Source: Erwinia sp. OLFS4
GTDB lineage: Bacteria; Pseudomonadota; Gammaproteobacteria; Enterobacterales; Enterobacteriaceae
NCBI RefSeq assembly: GCF_002752165.1
Contig: NZ_MOMB01000047.1
Location: 62,001-126,000, forward strand
Reading direction: 5' to 3'
DNA length: 64,000 bases
Shown here: positions 39,233 through 48,827 of the stretch, piece by piece
Layout: each line of letters begins with the position of its first letter
Numbering within the stretch: position 1 is the stretch's first letter
Notes under the pieces: generated by a model
Told to the model about the DNA's origin: nothing
What the model saw: only the letters and a program-made list of their open reading frames with translations
The model's database searches: none
Made by a program: the position numbers and the translations under genes

Positions 39233-39570
39233 TCTGATTATCCGTTAGCCAAGATTTTTTCAGCCGGTTTGCACAACGCAAACGTTACCTTTTCCCGACG
39301 TTACCACCGTTACCGGCGGATAACCATAAGCTATATGAAGGCGAAATGACTGACCCCGGCGATTCTGCCGGACGCTGCCATCAGTTTTTTTAACTGGTTT
39401 ACTGCTAATTAATTAAAATATAACCTGCCTGATTATAATTAATGCAGGATATTATTTAAAATTACGCGCTTTAACAGAAAAAATTAACTTTATAAAATTG
39501 CGCTTCGCATAAAAAAAAATAATGCAAAGTAATGAGTGAAATTAGATTATTTCAAATGAGAGCCGGGATA
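39233..39570. other. gcvTHP control region
   Basis: No gene is seen. The half nearest gcvT carries a PurR-like box (39276-39291). The distal part (39390-39530) is strongly AT-rich with A- and T-tracts, as expected for Lrp binding, and contains one CTAAT (39405-39409), the core of the GcvA site in E. coli. Lrp and GcvA assignments are inference from E. coli. Confidence 0.5.
39276..39291 (-). promoter_or_regulatory. PurR-like operator upstream of gcvT
   Basis: ACGCAAACGTTACCTT matches the left half and centre of the PurR consensus (ACGCAAACGTTTNCGT), 44-59 bp before the gcvT start codon. PurR repression of gcvTHP is known in E. coli. Confidence 0.5.
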
Positions 39571-39597
39571 AAAAAGGCCTGCTTTGCAGGCCTTTTT
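39571..39597. terminator. Bidirectional terminator behind ubiI
   Basis: AAAAAGGCCTGC-TTT-GCAGGCCTTTTT is a perfect stem with A- and T-runs on both sides, 15 bp past the ubiI stop. It ends the pepP-ubiH-ubiI transcript before the gcv control region. Confidence 0.9.
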
Positions 39598-39611
39598 AAC
39601 AATACGCTGAA

Positions 39612-40811
39612 TCAGCGCAACCAGTCAGGCAGGTCGTGTAATCCCCTCGCCTGCTTCACCAATTGTGGTTTCACGCCGGGCAGTTTGTCTGCCAGCGTCA
39701 GGCCAAGATCACGCAGCAATTTCTTCGCCGGATTTTCACCGGCAAACAGTTCGCGAAATCCCTGCATAGCCGCCAGCATCAGCACTGCGCTGTGCTTGCG
39801 ACTGCGTTCATAACGCCGCAAATAAAGATGCTGTCCAATATCTTTACCGGCATGTTGTAAACGGCGTAACTCGCCAATCAGCGCGGCGGCATCCATCAAT
39901 CCGAGGTTAACGCCCTGACCCGCAAGGGGATGGATGGTATGGGCAGCATCCCCCACCAGCGCCAGTCGGTGTGCGGCAAAACTGCGGGCAAAACGCCCGA
40001 CTAAAGGAAACACCTGACGGTCGCTTTGCAGGCTACACAAGCCAAGACGGCTGTCCAGGGTCACCGTCAGCTGCTGATTAAACAGCGCGGCAGACATAGC
40101 CTGAAATCGTGCGGCTTCCTGTGGTGGCAGCGACCAGACAATGGAGCAGAGCTGCGGATCGCTCAGGGGCAAAAAAGCCAGAATACCGTCACCATGAAAA
40201 ACCTGACGGGCAACTGACTGGTGCGGCTCATCGCTGCGAATGGTTGCCACCAGCGCGTGATGTTCGTAGTCGCGAAACGACAGCGGTATATCAGCCTTAT
40301 CGCGCAGCCAGGAGTGGGCACCGTCAGCGGCGATAGTCAGACGCGCGCTCATCATGCTGCCATCCTGCAGCGTGACAAAGGCTTCGTTGTCACCAAAAGC
40401 AACCTGCTCCATGTGGGCACCGGCAAACAGCGTAATATCACTGAGCTGGCTGGCACGCTGCCACAGCGCATGATGAATCACCTGATTTTCAATAATATGA
40501 CCAAGATGGCTGATGCCCTGATTATCATCATCAAAAATAATATGACCAAAGCTGTCTTTGTCCCAGACCGCCATACCGTGATACGGTGCCGCACGCTGTA
40601 AAATGGTCTCCCAGACACCCAGATGCTGAAGCAAGCGCTCACTTGCCGCATTAATTGCTGATACACGCAGCTGCGGAGTGGCATCGCTCAGCGCGTGCGG
40701 CGCTTCATCACGCTCCAGTAGCGCAATTCGCAGCCCACAGCCCTGCAAGCCGCAGGCAACAGCCAGACCGACCATTCCCCCGCCGGCAATGACAACATCA
40801 TAAGATTGCAT
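39612..40811 (-). CDS. ubiI: UbiI, ubiquinone C5-hydroxylase
   Basis: A 399-residue FAD monooxygenase (formerly VisC) that hydroxylates C5 of the ubiquinone precursor ring. The FAD-binding GxGxxG is in VVIAGGGMVGLAVA, the DG motif in LTIAADGAHSWLR, and the GD motif in LALVGDAAHTIHPLAGQGVNLGLMDA. It follows ubiH by 9 bp in pepP-ubiH-ubiI. Confidence 0.96.
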   Translation of the reverse strand: MQSYDVVIAGGGMVGLAVACGLQGCGLRIALLERDEAPHALSDATPQLRVSAINAASERLLQHLGVWETILQRAAPYHGMAVWDKDSFGHIIFDDDNQGISHLGHIIENQVIHHALWQRASQLSDITLFAGAHMEQVAFGDNEAFVTLQDGSMMSARLTIAADGAHSWLRDKADIPLSFRDYEHHALVATIRSDEPHQSVARQVFHGDGILAFLPLSDPQLCSIVWSLPPQEAARFQAMSAALFNQQLTVTLDSRLGLCSLQSDRQVFPLVGRFARSFAAHRLALVGDAAHTIHPLAGQGVNLGLMDAAALIGELRRLQHAGKDIGQHLYLRRYERSRKHSAVLMLAAMQGFRELFAGENPAKKLLRDLGLTLADKLPGVKPQLVKQARGLHDLPDWLR

Positions 40812-40820
40812 ATTCTCTCC

Positions 40821-41999
40821 TTAACGCAGAACCCAACCTAGCGTCCGTTCCGCAAGGCGACGACGTAGCAGGGGAACATGATCCAACGCCAGTAAGCCCA
40901 GATTACGGCCAGCCACCAGCGGCAGATGATGATTAGCAAAAAAACGCACCAGGCCATCCGTCAGGCCGACCGTCGCATCCGCATCGGCTTGCCGCCGCTG
41001 CTGATAGCGTTGCAGTACAAAGTAATCGCCCGGGTCCTCAGCATTACGCCAGGCTGCCGCAATCGTTTCGGCCAGCGACATGACATCACGCAGCCCAAGA
41101 TTAAACCCCTGGCCGGCAATAGGATGCAACGTCTGCGCCGCGTTACCAACCAGTGCCAGCCGGTGTGAGATACGCTGTGAAGCGCGCTGTAGCGTCAGCG
41201 GATAGCTGGCACGCTGGCCGACGGTGGTAAAAGCACCCAGTCGCCAGCCAAAAGCCTGTTGTAACTGATGCAGAAACTGTGCATCACTCCAGCCATCAAC
41301 CCGTTCGCGATGCGCCAGTGGATGACACCAGACCAGCGAACAACGCCCTTGTGACATCGGTAACAATGCCAGCGGGCCATGTTCGGTAAATCGTTCAAAT
41401 GCTCTTGCACAATGCGGACTGGCGCTGGTCACATTTGCAATCACGGCCACCTGCTGGTATGGCTGCTGCTGCCACTGCACGCCACAGGCCGCCGCGACGC
41501 CAGAGCCGCTACCGTCGGCGGCAATCAGTAACGCGCCACGGATAACCTTACCGCTTTTCAGCGTTACCGTAACCTGGCCGGCATCACGTTCAACCCCGGC
41601 CACCCGATCGGGGCAACAAAGCGATACCCCAGGGGCGCGGGCTAACAGACGAAATAAGCGCTGGCCAACTTCATGCAGTTCCACCACGTGTCCCAGCGCA
41701 CGGATGCCATATTCTTGTGCACTCAGGGTTACGAAACCGGCGTGGCCGCGATCGCTGACCTGTACTTCACCGATTGCCGTGGCCGCACTCTGCAGATATG
41801 GCCAGATATTCAGTGCTTCCAGCTGCTGACAGGTGCCTTCCGCCAGCGCAATAGCCCGGCTGTCATAGCCAGGATGCTGCTGTGAATCGAGGGCGATAGC
41901 CTCAATCAGCGTGACCGGTAACCTGCCGGCGGAAAGCTGAGAAAGCGCCAGCGCCAGGGTAGCGCCGGTCATCCCGCCGCCGGTAATGATGACCGCCAT
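40821..41999 (-). CDS. ubiH: UbiH, ubiquinone C1-hydroxylase
   Basis: A 392-residue FAD monooxygenase, paralogue of UbiI. It has IITGGGMTGATLALAL, LLIAADGSGSGVAAA and LALVGNAAQTLHPIAGQGFNLGLRD, where the GD motif has become GN as in E. coli UbiH. It hydroxylates C1 during aerobic ubiquinone synthesis. One base separates its start from the pepP stop. Confidence 0.96.
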   Translation of the reverse strand: MAVIITGGGMTGATLALALSQLSAGRLPVTLIEAIALDSQQHPGYDSRAIALAEGTCQQLEALNIWPYLQSAATAIGEVQVSDRGHAGFVTLSAQEYGIRALGHVVELHEVGQRLFRLLARAPGVSLCCPDRVAGVERDAGQVTVTLKSGKVIRGALLIAADGSGSGVAAACGVQWQQQPYQQVAVIANVTSASPHCARAFERFTEHGPLALLPMSQGRCSLVWCHPLAHRERVDGWSDAQFLHQLQQAFGWRLGAFTTVGQRASYPLTLQRASQRISHRLALVGNAAQTLHPIAGQGFNLGLRDVMSLAETIAAAWRNAEDPGDYFVLQRYQQRRQADADATVGLTDGLVRFFANHHLPLVAGRNLGLLALDHVPLLRRRLAERTLGWVLR

Positions 42000-42000
42000 A

Positions 42001-43314
42001 TTATTTTGCCGCCGCCATCAGCGCCTCAATGTCATCCGGTTTTTTAACCACCCGATCCGTCAGGTTCTCGTTTCCTGCGGCAGTGATCACAATATCATCT
42101 TCAATACGAATGCCTATTCCACGGTAGCACTCAGGCACATCGGCATCCGGGGCAATATACAGACCAGGCTCAACGGTGAGCACCATGCCTGCTTCCAGCG
42201 GACGGTCACGGTCAATGCCGTAATCGCCAACATCGTGAACATCCAGTCCCAGCCAGTGCGACAAACCATGCATAAAGAAGCGGCGATGGGCCTGTTCCGC
42301 TATCAGGCTATCCACGTCGCCCTGCAGAATACCCAGTCTGACCAGGCCACTAACCATTATGTGCACCACTTGCTGAGTCACATACTGGATACTGGTGCCT
42401 GGTGCAAACAGGCTTAGCGCATGCTCAAGGGAAGCCAGAACGATGTCATAAATTTCCCGCTGGGCAGGGCTGAATTTTCCGCTCGCCGGGAAAGTGCGCG
42501 TAATATCGCCGGCATAACCCTGATATTCACAGCCAGCATCAATCAGAACCAGCTGCCCGGCCTGCATTTTGCTTTCATTTTCAGTGTAATGAAGAATACA
42601 ACCGTTTTCTCCCGCGCCAACAATGGTGTTATAAGCGGCAAAGCGCGCGCCATGGCGGGCAAATTCATGCAAAATTTCAGCTTCAAGCTGATACTCAAAG
42701 TCACCGGGACGACATGCCAGCATCGCCCGGGTATGGGCCTGAGCGCTGATACGTCCGGCCTCACGTAACACCGCCAGTTCAGCCGGTGATTTGAACAGAC
42801 GCATTTCATGCACCATTGGCCGCCAGTCAATCAGGGTCGCCGGTGCCGAAAGATTTTTCCGTCCCCCCTGACGCAATTGCTCAAGCGCCGCAAACAGCGC
42901 CCGATCGGCAAACTGATACAGCCCCTGAGCGTGATAAACCACATCGAGGCCATTCAGCAGCAAAGGCAGCTGTTCTGTCAGCTCATCCCATGGCAGCGCC
43001 CGGTCAATGTTAAGACGCGCCGGGGCAGCTTCCTGGCCCAACCGACGGCCGAACCAGACTTCGGCGGTGACATCACGCACCCGGTTAAACAATACGGTAT
43101 GACTATGATTTTCAGCACTTTTAATGATTACCAGTAGCGCCTGTGGCTCATTGAAGCCGGTGAAATACCAGAAATCACTGTTCTGTCGAAACGGGTATTC
43201 ACTGTCAGCACTCCGGGTCGCCTCGGGGGCGGCAAAAAACAGCGCTACGCTGGCCGGCACCATCTGCTCAACCAGCTGCTGACGGCGGTGGACAAACTCT
43301 TGTGGTTGAATCAT
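42001..43314 (-). CDS. pepP: PepP, Xaa-Pro aminopeptidase
   Basis: A 437-residue Mn-dependent aminopeptidase P that removes N-terminal residues before proline. Metal ligands are in VLIDAGCEYQGYAGDITRTF (two Asp), HGLSHWLGLDVHD (His), TVEPGLYI (Glu) and GIRIEDDIVI (Glu). The starting N-terminal domain (FVHRRQQLVEQMVPAS) is typical. It lies 39 bp after ygfB. Confidence 0.96.
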   Translation of the reverse strand: MIQPQEFVHRRQQLVEQMVPASVALFFAAPEATRSADSEYPFRQNSDFWYFTGFNEPQALLVIIKSAENHSHTVLFNRVRDVTAEVWFGRRLGQEAAPARLNIDRALPWDELTEQLPLLLNGLDVVYHAQGLYQFADRALFAALEQLRQGGRKNLSAPATLIDWRPMVHEMRLFKSPAELAVLREAGRISAQAHTRAMLACRPGDFEYQLEAEILHEFARHGARFAAYNTIVGAGENGCILHYTENESKMQAGQLVLIDAGCEYQGYAGDITRTFPASGKFSPAQREIYDIVLASLEHALSLFAPGTSIQYVTQQVVHIMVSGLVRLGILQGDVDSLIAEQAHRRFFMHGLSHWLGLDVHDVGDYGIDRDRPLEAGMVLTVEPGLYIAPDADVPECYRGIGIRIEDDIVITAAGNENLTDRVVKKPDDIEALMAAAK

Positions 43315-43353
43315 CGCAACTCCTGAATATTTCCCTGACGCGCAAACGCATCT

Positions 43354-43932
43354 TCAGTGCAGGGTAGGCTTTTTCATTTCCACCGCCGCTGGCTGCGGGC
43401 GGCAGAAGGTTTCATGACAGAGCAAAGCGGCAACCCGGACGTATTCAATTACCTCTTCCAGCGACGCCGCCAGTTCCTGCTGATCTTCTTCCTCATCATA
43501 GCCGAGCTGGGCGATAGTGCGCAGATCATCGACGGCTTCACCGGTCTCACCGGTAACTTTATCCAGACCGGGTTGCGTTACGCCAAGGCCGAGTAAAAAA
43601 TGGTTCACCCAACCGGCCAGCGCATCGGCTCGTTCAAATACCGTGGCGTCATCGTCATCAGGTAACAACAGCTGAAATTCAAAATGATCATCTTCCAGCG
43701 TGGCACAAATGGCGTGCTGAAGCTGCTCAACCGGCTGTTTCAGCGTTTGCGAAAACGCATTGCCTTCGTTGGTCAAATCATAAACCAAGGTTTTCCAGCT
43801 GTTATCACGGTTGCCCCCGCAGACAATGCCGCTTAGCAGGCCATGCATCTCCGCCGGCGTCATCCCCACACCCTGCTGATTTAAGGCAGAAGCGAGGGTG
43901 GCATAACCCGGGACCATAGTGGAATGGGACAT
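43354..43932 (-). CDS. ygfB: YgfB, UPF0149 family protein
   Basis: A 192-residue acidic, helical protein of the UPF0149 family, first gene of ygfB-pepP-ubiH-ubiI. Conserved blocks are [14 protein letters not shown] and [10 protein letters not shown], with an acidic loop YDEEEDQQE. The Pseudomonas homologue modulates ampDh3 expression; a function in enterobacteria is not established. Divergent from zapA. Confidence 0.93.
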   Translation of the reverse strand: MSHSTMVPGYATLASALNQQGVGMTPAEMHGLLSGIVCGGNRDNSWKTLVYDLTNEGNAFSQTLKQPVEQLQHAICATLEDDHFEFQLLLPDDDDATVFERADALAGWVNHFLLGLGVTQPGLDKVTGETGEAVDDLRTIAQLGYDEEEDQQELAASLEEVIEYVRVAALLCHETFCRPQPAAVEMKKPTLH

Positions 43933-44104
43933 AGGTAATCATCATCGTTGAGGGTTAGAGTTCGTGCTATGCTACCACCAGGTGCCTTACGGATTCCAGA
44001 AAGGGGGGGTTGTTTATTCCCTCAGGGATATATATAGTGGCGCTCCTCGCAACCCATTGAGTGGAAAGGGCGTAGCGGGCGCAGTAATCAGTCAGGAAGG
44101 TGGC

Positions 44105-44434
44105 ATGTCCGCACAACCAGTAGATATACAAATTTTTGGCCGTTCTTTAAGGGTAAATTGTCCGCCTGAACAGCAGGATGCGTTAAACGCAGCGGCGGAA
44201 GACCTTAATCAGCGGTTGCAAGATTTAAAAGTTCGCACTAGAGTCTCCAATACTGAGCAACTGGTGTTTATTGCCGCGCTGAACCTGTGCTACGAGCTGG
44301 CGCAGGAGCAGGGTAAAACGCGTGATTATGCCGCGAACATGGAGCAACGTATCCGTATGTTGCAACAGACCATTGAACAAGCGCTGGTTGAGCAAGGTCA
44401 CATTACCAATCGCCAGGGTGCGAAGTTCGAATAA
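44105..44434 (+). CDS. zapA: ZapA, FtsZ-ring associated protein
   Basis: A 109-residue protein with an N-terminal globular head ([19 protein letters not shown]) and a C-terminal coiled coil ([23 protein letters not shown]). It crosslinks FtsZ filaments early in division. I chose the ATG at 44105 because it gives the family length and has AGGAAGG just upstream; the longer frame from 43964 is not conserved. 6S RNA follows 40 bp downstream. Confidence 0.96.
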   Translation: MSAQPVDIQIFGRSLRVNCPPEQQDALNAAAEDLNQRLQDLKVRTRVSNTEQLVFIAALNLCYELAQEQGKTRDYAANMEQRIRMLQQTIEQALVEQGHITNRQGAKFE

Positions 44435-44474
44435 CACGACATTGTCTGATGTGTTACACTGACAGTGTTGTCAA

Positions 44475-44660
44475 CTTTCTCTGAGATGTTTGCAAGCGGG
44501 CCAGTCCCCTGAGCCGATATTTCAATAGCACAGAATGCGGCGCTACGCGGTTTGTGCGCATGCCCGGTTCGTCCGGGAAGCCTGATAGCCACGACGACGC
44601 ATTCACCTTGAACCCAGGGTTCAAGGGTTACAGCCTGCGGCGGCATCTCGGAGATCTTCC
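44475..44660 (+). ncRNA. ssrS: 6S RNA
   Basis: About 186 nt with clear identity to E. coli 6S RNA. The 5' end TTTCTCTGAGATGT pairs with the 3' end CATCTCGGAGA; the middle includes GCAAGCGGGCCAGTCCCCTG, CGACGACGCATTCACC and TTGAACCCAGGGTTCAAGGG. It mimics an open promoter and binds sigma-70 RNA polymerase in stationary phase. The ends are placed by comparison with E. coli and may be off by a few bases. The zapA-ssrS-fau order is conserved. Confidence 0.95.
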
Positions 44661-44753
44661 TGTTTATTTTCCCTATCCCCGGTCATTAACGTTGTCCTGA
44701 CGCCTTTTCCGATCGTATGCTGAATCCTGTCCACGCTGAACAGGAGAACGGGC

Positions 44754-45380
44754 ATGTCAGTTTCCCTGCATGACCGACAGGCTATGCGTACCCATATCCG
44801 CCATCTGCGGCGTGCATTAGGTGATGAACAACAGCAGAAAGCCGCTGAGCGCACAGCAGAACACGCGATGGCGTTACCGCAGGTCCAGCAGGCCAGACAC
44901 GTTGCGGTTTTTTTACCGGTAGATGGCGAACTTAATACCCGCCCGCTGATTGCCCGACTGTGGCATCAAAAAAAGCAGGTCTACCTGCCAGTACTCCATC
45001 CTTTTTCACCGGGACAGCTGCTGTTTATCCACTATGAACTGGCCACCCCGCTGCAGCTTAACCGACTGCGCATCCCGGAACCACCGCTGGACGTTCGCCA
45101 TCTGTTACCGCTGGATAAGCTGGATGTTTTGTTTGTACCCCTGGTCGCCTTTGACAGCCGCGGCCAGCGTCTGGGTATGGGGGGCGGGTTTTATGACAGA
45201 ACGCTGCAAAACTGGCAGCAGCATGGTTTCTTCCCGGTCGGGCTTGCCCATGACTGTCAGCATGTCAAACGTTTGCCCAGCGCCAGCTGGGATATTCCCC
45301 TGCCGGCGGTGATTACGCCGGCGAAACTCTGGCAATGGCAACAGAACGCAGAGGGGGAAACACCGCCAGAATGCCCGTAA
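44754..45380 (+). CDS. fau: 5-formyltetrahydrofolate cyclo-ligase
   Basis: A 208-residue enzyme (YgfA) that converts 5-formyl-THF to 5,10-methenyl-THF with ATP. The ATP/folate motif is RLGMGGGFYDRTLQ; VPLVAFDSRGQ and AHDCQHVKRLP are family blocks. The ATG at 44754 has a strong AGGAG 7 bases upstream. The protein has an N-terminal stretch and a C-terminal tail (EGETPPECP) beyond the short E. coli annotation. It is probably cotranscribed with 6S RNA. Confidence 0.95.
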   Translation: MSVSLHDRQAMRTHIRHLRRALGDEQQQKAAERTAEHAMALPQVQQARHVAVFLPVDGELNTRPLIARLWHQKKQVYLPVLHPFSPGQLLFIHYELATPLQLNRLRIPEPPLDVRHLLPLDKLDVLFVPLVAFDSRGQRLGMGGGFYDRTLQNWQQHGFFPVGLAHDCQHVKRLPSASWDIPLPAVITPAKLWQWQQNAEGETPPECP

Positions 45381-45393
45381 CGGCATCTGGCGG
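45363..45393. terminator. Hairpin between fau and serA
   Basis: CCGCCAGAATGCC and GGCATCTGGCGG pair (one mismatch) around CGTAAC and span the fau stop codon, in the gap between the convergent genes. There is no T-run, so efficiency is doubtful. Confidence 0.45.
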
Positions 45394-45399
45394 TGAGGT

Positions 45400-46638
45400 T
45401 CAGTAAAGCAAACGCGCTCTGATGGTACCAGGAATGGCTTTCATCAGCTGCAGCGCCTTCTCTGCCACCTCTTCCTCGGCATCAATATCGATGACCACAT
45501 ACCCCATCAGCGGACTGGTCTGCAGATACTGCGCCGCGATGTTGATGCCCTGCTCAGCAAAAATCTGGTTGATGGCAGTTAACACCCCGGGGCGGTTTTC
45601 ATGAATATGCAACAGACGACTGGCGGAAGCCGCATGAGTAGGCAAAGACACTTCCGGGAAGTTCACCGCCGACAGCGTTGAACCGTTATCAGAATATTTT
45701 GACAACTTGCCGGCCACTTCCAGGCCAATGTTTTCCTGCGCTTCCTGGGTAGAACCACCGATATGCGGCGTCAGCAGAACGTTATCGAATTCGCACAGCG
45801 GGGAATTAAACGGCTCGCTGTTGGTCGCCGGCTCCACGGGAAAAACATCGATTGCCGCACCGGCAAGATGCTTGTCTGCCAGGGATTTGCATAAAGCGGG
45901 AATATCCACCACCGTGCCGCGTGAAGCGTTAATCAGCAGTGCGCCCGGTTTAATCATCGCCAGCTCTCTGGCGCTAATCATATTTTGCGTTGACACCGTT
46001 TCCGGCACGTGCAGGCTCACGACGTCACTCATGTTCAATAAATCAGACAGATGCTGGACCTGGGTGGCATTACCTAACGGCAGTTTGTTTTCAATATCGT
46101 AAAAGAAAACGTGCATCCCCAGCGATTCCGCCAGTACCCCCAGCTGCATGCCAATGTGGCCGTAACCAATGATACCGAGTTTTTTACCGCGTGCCTCAAA
46201 AGAACCCACCGCCTGTTTGTTCCAGATACCACGGTGTGCCTTAGCATTGGCTTCCGGAATGCCACGCAGCATTAACAGCAGCTCGCCGATCACCAGTTCT
46301 GCCACTGAGCGGGTATTGGAAAACGGTGCATTAAACACCGGAATACCACGCTTAGCCGCTGCAGTCAGGTCCACCTGATTGGTTCCGATGCAAAAGCAGC
46401 CAACCGCCACCAGCTTTTCCGCCGCAGCAAATATCTCTTCACTCAGCTGAGTACGGGAACGAATGCCAATAAAATGGGCATCACGCGCGGCCACTTTCAG
46501 CGCGTCGCTATCAAGCGCCCCTTTATGATACTCAATATTGTGGTATCCAGCTGCGTGCAGGCTTTCCAGCGCACTCTGATGCACCCCTTCCACCAGCAGA
46601 AATTTAATCTTGTCTTTTTCCAGTGATACTTTCGCCAT
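45400..46638 (-). CDS. serA: SerA, D-3-phosphoglycerate dehydrogenase
   Basis: A 412-residue NAD enzyme for the first step of serine synthesis. The nucleotide-binding motif is GIIGYGHIGMQLG; catalytic residues lie in INASRGTVVD (Arg) and LTPHIGGSTQEAQ (His). The C-terminal ACT domain (HENRPGVLTAINQIFAEQGINI) binds serine for feedback inhibition. Two residues longer than the E. coli protein. A CRP-like box lies about 240 bp upstream of the start codon. Confidence 0.97.
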   Translation of the reverse strand: MAKVSLEKDKIKFLLVEGVHQSALESLHAAGYHNIEYHKGALDSDALKVAARDAHFIGIRSRTQLSEEIFAAAEKLVAVGCFCIGTNQVDLTAAAKRGIPVFNAPFSNTRSVAELVIGELLLMLRGIPEANAKAHRGIWNKQAVGSFEARGKKLGIIGYGHIGMQLGVLAESLGMHVFFYDIENKLPLGNATQVQHLSDLLNMSDVVSLHVPETVSTQNMISARELAMIKPGALLINASRGTVVDIPALCKSLADKHLAGAAIDVFPVEPATNSEPFNSPLCEFDNVLLTPHIGGSTQEAQENIGLEVAGKLSKYSDNGSTLSAVNFPEVSLPTHAASASRLLHIHENRPGVLTAINQIFAEQGINIAAQYLQTSPLMGYVVIDIDAEEEVAEKALQLMKAIPGTIRARLLY

Positions 46639-46985
46639 TTCCCAACCCTATACGCTGACTACAAAAAAATGCTGGTCTGATCCCGCCTGATGACGACCTT
46701 AAGTTACCAAAGTAATAAGCCCGCCTTCTTTCAAAATAACAAAATTTTCGCTGTCAGCAATACAAGACGCTACCAGAGGAGCAGCACACTGAGCCCGGCA
46801 CAAGCCGGCTAACGACAGATAATGGCAGTTTCATTGCCACAAACAGAAATATCCGGCTGGAAAATGTCATTTTGTGATATAAGTCACCAAATCAGGCTAT
46901 CTGTATAAAATCGTTATTTTGCCAAAAAAAGTCGGCACAGGCGCGCGCTGCACATGCAGACCGTTTTCACCAGCCGCTTATCAGA
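46639..46985. other. serA upstream region
   Basis: A 347-bp stretch without a gene between rpiA and serA, both on the minus strand. It is the serA promoter region. It contains a good CRP box (46873-46888) and AT-rich runs that could bind Lrp; in E. coli serA is controlled by Lrp and CRP. Confidence 0.5.
46873..46888. promoter_or_regulatory. CRP-like site upstream of serA
   Basis: TGTGATATAAGTCACC fits TGTGA-N6-TCACA with one mismatch at the last position, about 240 bp before the serA start codon. Confidence 0.5.
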
Positions 46986-47645
46986 TCATTTGCTGATGGT
47001 TTTCACCCCATCAGGACCACCGATCAGCGCAACATCAGCCCCGCGGGCAGCAAACAAGCCAACGGTCACCACCCCTGGCAAGGCATTAATGGCAATCTCC
47101 AGCGCGCAGGGGTCAGTAATGCTCAGGTCATGGACATCGAGGATGATATTGCCATTATCCGTCACCACATTCTGACGATAAACCGGTCTTCCGCCGAGCT
47201 TTTCCAGCTGGCGCGCCACGTAATTACGGGCCATTGGCACCACCTCAACCGGCAGCGGAAATTTACCCAGTACCGCTACCTGTTTTGACCTGTCTGCAAT
47301 ACAGATATATTTCTCTGCAACGGCGGCCACAATTTTTTCACGCGTCAGAGCGGCACCGCCGCCTTTAATCATCTGCATCTGCGGATTAATTTCGTCGGCG
47401 CCATCAACATACACCGCCAGACGTTCAACGGTATTGAGATCAAACACCGGGATCCCCAGGCTTTTCAGCTGTACAGTTGAAGCTTCAGAGCTTGAAACGG
47501 CACCGGTAATCTGGTCTTTTATCGACCCCAGCGCCTGAATAAAATATGCCGCCGTACTGCCCGTGCCGACGCCAACAATGGTACCGGGAATAACATAATC
47601 CAGCGCCGCCCAGCCTACGGCTTTTTTTAGTTCATCCTGTGTCAT
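46986..47645 (-). CDS. rpiA: RpiA, ribose-5-phosphate isomerase A
   Basis: A 219-residue enzyme interconverting ribose 5-phosphate and ribulose 5-phosphate. Active-site motifs are [19 protein letters not shown] and [13 protein letters not shown]. There are two adjacent ATG codons (47648 and 47645); I use the second because E. coli starts [12 protein letters not shown]; neither has a clear ribosome site. Divergent from argP. Confidence 0.96.
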   Translation of the reverse strand: MTQDELKKAVGWAALDYVIPGTIVGVGTGSTAAYFIQALGSIKDQITGAVSSSEASTVQLKSLGIPVFDLNTVERLAVYVDGADEINPQMQMIKGGGAALTREKIVAAVAEKYICIADRSKQVAVLGKFPLPVEVVPMARNYVARQLEKLGGRPVYRQNVVTDNGNIILDVHDLSITDPCALEIAINALPGVVTVGLFAARGADVALIGGPDGVKTISK

Positions 47646-47847
47646 CATCAGTTTGCCTGTGCTACCCGAAAAATGGCTTTCAGTATAAAGAAGCCAGAGA
47701 TAAATTACCCGATCGGTAACGACAAAAGCGCAATATGCTGTTGCGCCATAACAAATAAACTGCCCTTTATTCAGGAATAAAGAAAAAACTATGGCATAGT
47801 GATAAATCGTTACGCCCCGTTGCAGCCGAAGGAGAGCCTATTACCTC

Positions 47848-48750
47848 ATGAAACGCCCGGATTATCGAACGCTTCAGGCACTGGATGCGGTGATTCGTGA
47901 ACGCGGATTTGAGCGTGCGGCACAAAAACTGTGTATCACGCAATCTGCGGTGTCGCAGCGTATTAAGCAGCTGGAGAATATGTTTGGCCAGCCCCTGCTG
48001 GTACGCACCGTGCCACCGCGGCCAACCGAACAAGGGCAGAAGTTACTGGCATTGCTGCATCAGGTTGAATTACTGGAAGAAGAGTGGCTGGGAGACGAAA
48101 ATGGCAGTGGTACTACCCCGCTGCTGCTGTCGCTGGCGGTCAATGCTGACAGCCTGGCAACCTGGTTGCTACCTGCGCTGAAAAACGTGCTGAGCGACTC
48201 CCCGGTCAGGCTCAATCTGCAGGTTGAAGATGAGAGCCGTACCCAGGAGCGCCTGCGCCGTGGTGAAGTTGTCGGCGCAGTCAGTATTCAGCCACAGCCG
48301 CTGCCAAGCTGTCTGGTCAGCCAGCTTGGCGCACTGGATTATCTGTTCGTCGGTTCTCCGGAATTTGCTGCCCGCTATTTTCCCAACGGCGTCACCCGGC
48401 CGGCACTGCTGAAGGCGCCCGTGGTGGCTTTCGATCATCTTGATGATATGCACCAGGCCTTTTTGCAACAAAATTTCGATTTATCGCCGGGTAGCGTGCC
48501 CTGCCATATCGTCAATTCTTCGGAAGCCTTTGTTCAGCTGGCCCGCCAGGGGACAACCTGCTGTATGATCCCGCATTTGCAGATAGAAAAAGAACTGGCG
48601 TCGGGGGAGCTGATTGACCTGACACCCGGACTTTATCAGCGCCGGATGCTGTACTGGCACCGTTTTGCACCGGAGAGCCGCCTGATGCGCCGGGTCACCG
48701 ATGCGCTGATTGAGCATGGCCATCGCGTCCTGCGCCAGGACACCAACTGA
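47848..48750 (+). CDS. argP: ArgP (IciA), LysR-type regulator
   Basis: A 300-residue LysR-family regulator. The DNA-binding domain is [20 protein letters not shown] with recognition helix [14 protein letters not shown]. It activates argO in response to arginine and is antagonised by lysine; argO lies 0.9 kb away on the other strand. Earlier named IciA for binding oriC. A bidirectional terminator follows. Confidence 0.95.
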   Translation: MKRPDYRTLQALDAVIRERGFERAAQKLCITQSAVSQRIKQLENMFGQPLLVRTVPPRPTEQGQKLLALLHQVELLEEEWLGDENGSGTTPLLLSLAVNADSLATWLLPALKNVLSDSPVRLNLQVEDESRTQERLRRGEVVGAVSIQPQPLPSCLVSQLGALDYLFVGSPEFAARYFPNGVTRPALLKAPVVAFDHLDDMHQAFLQQNFDLSPGSVPCHIVNSSEAFVQLARQGTTCCMIPHLQIEKELASGELIDLTPGLYQRRMLYWHRFAPESRLMRRVTDALIEHGHRVLRQDTN

Positions 48751-48753
48751 CAG

Positions 48754-48780
48754 AAAAAAGGCGCCTTAATGGCGCCTTTA
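48754..48780. terminator. Bidirectional terminator between argP and yggE
   Basis: AAAAAAGGCGCC-TTAAT-GGCGCCTTTA: a 6-bp GC stem extended by A/T pairs, 3 bp after the argP stop. Confidence 0.8.
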
Positions 48781-48827
48781 TGCGGTTTTGTCCCGGCTGC
48801 GCTGGCACACCGGTAATCAGCATCCTG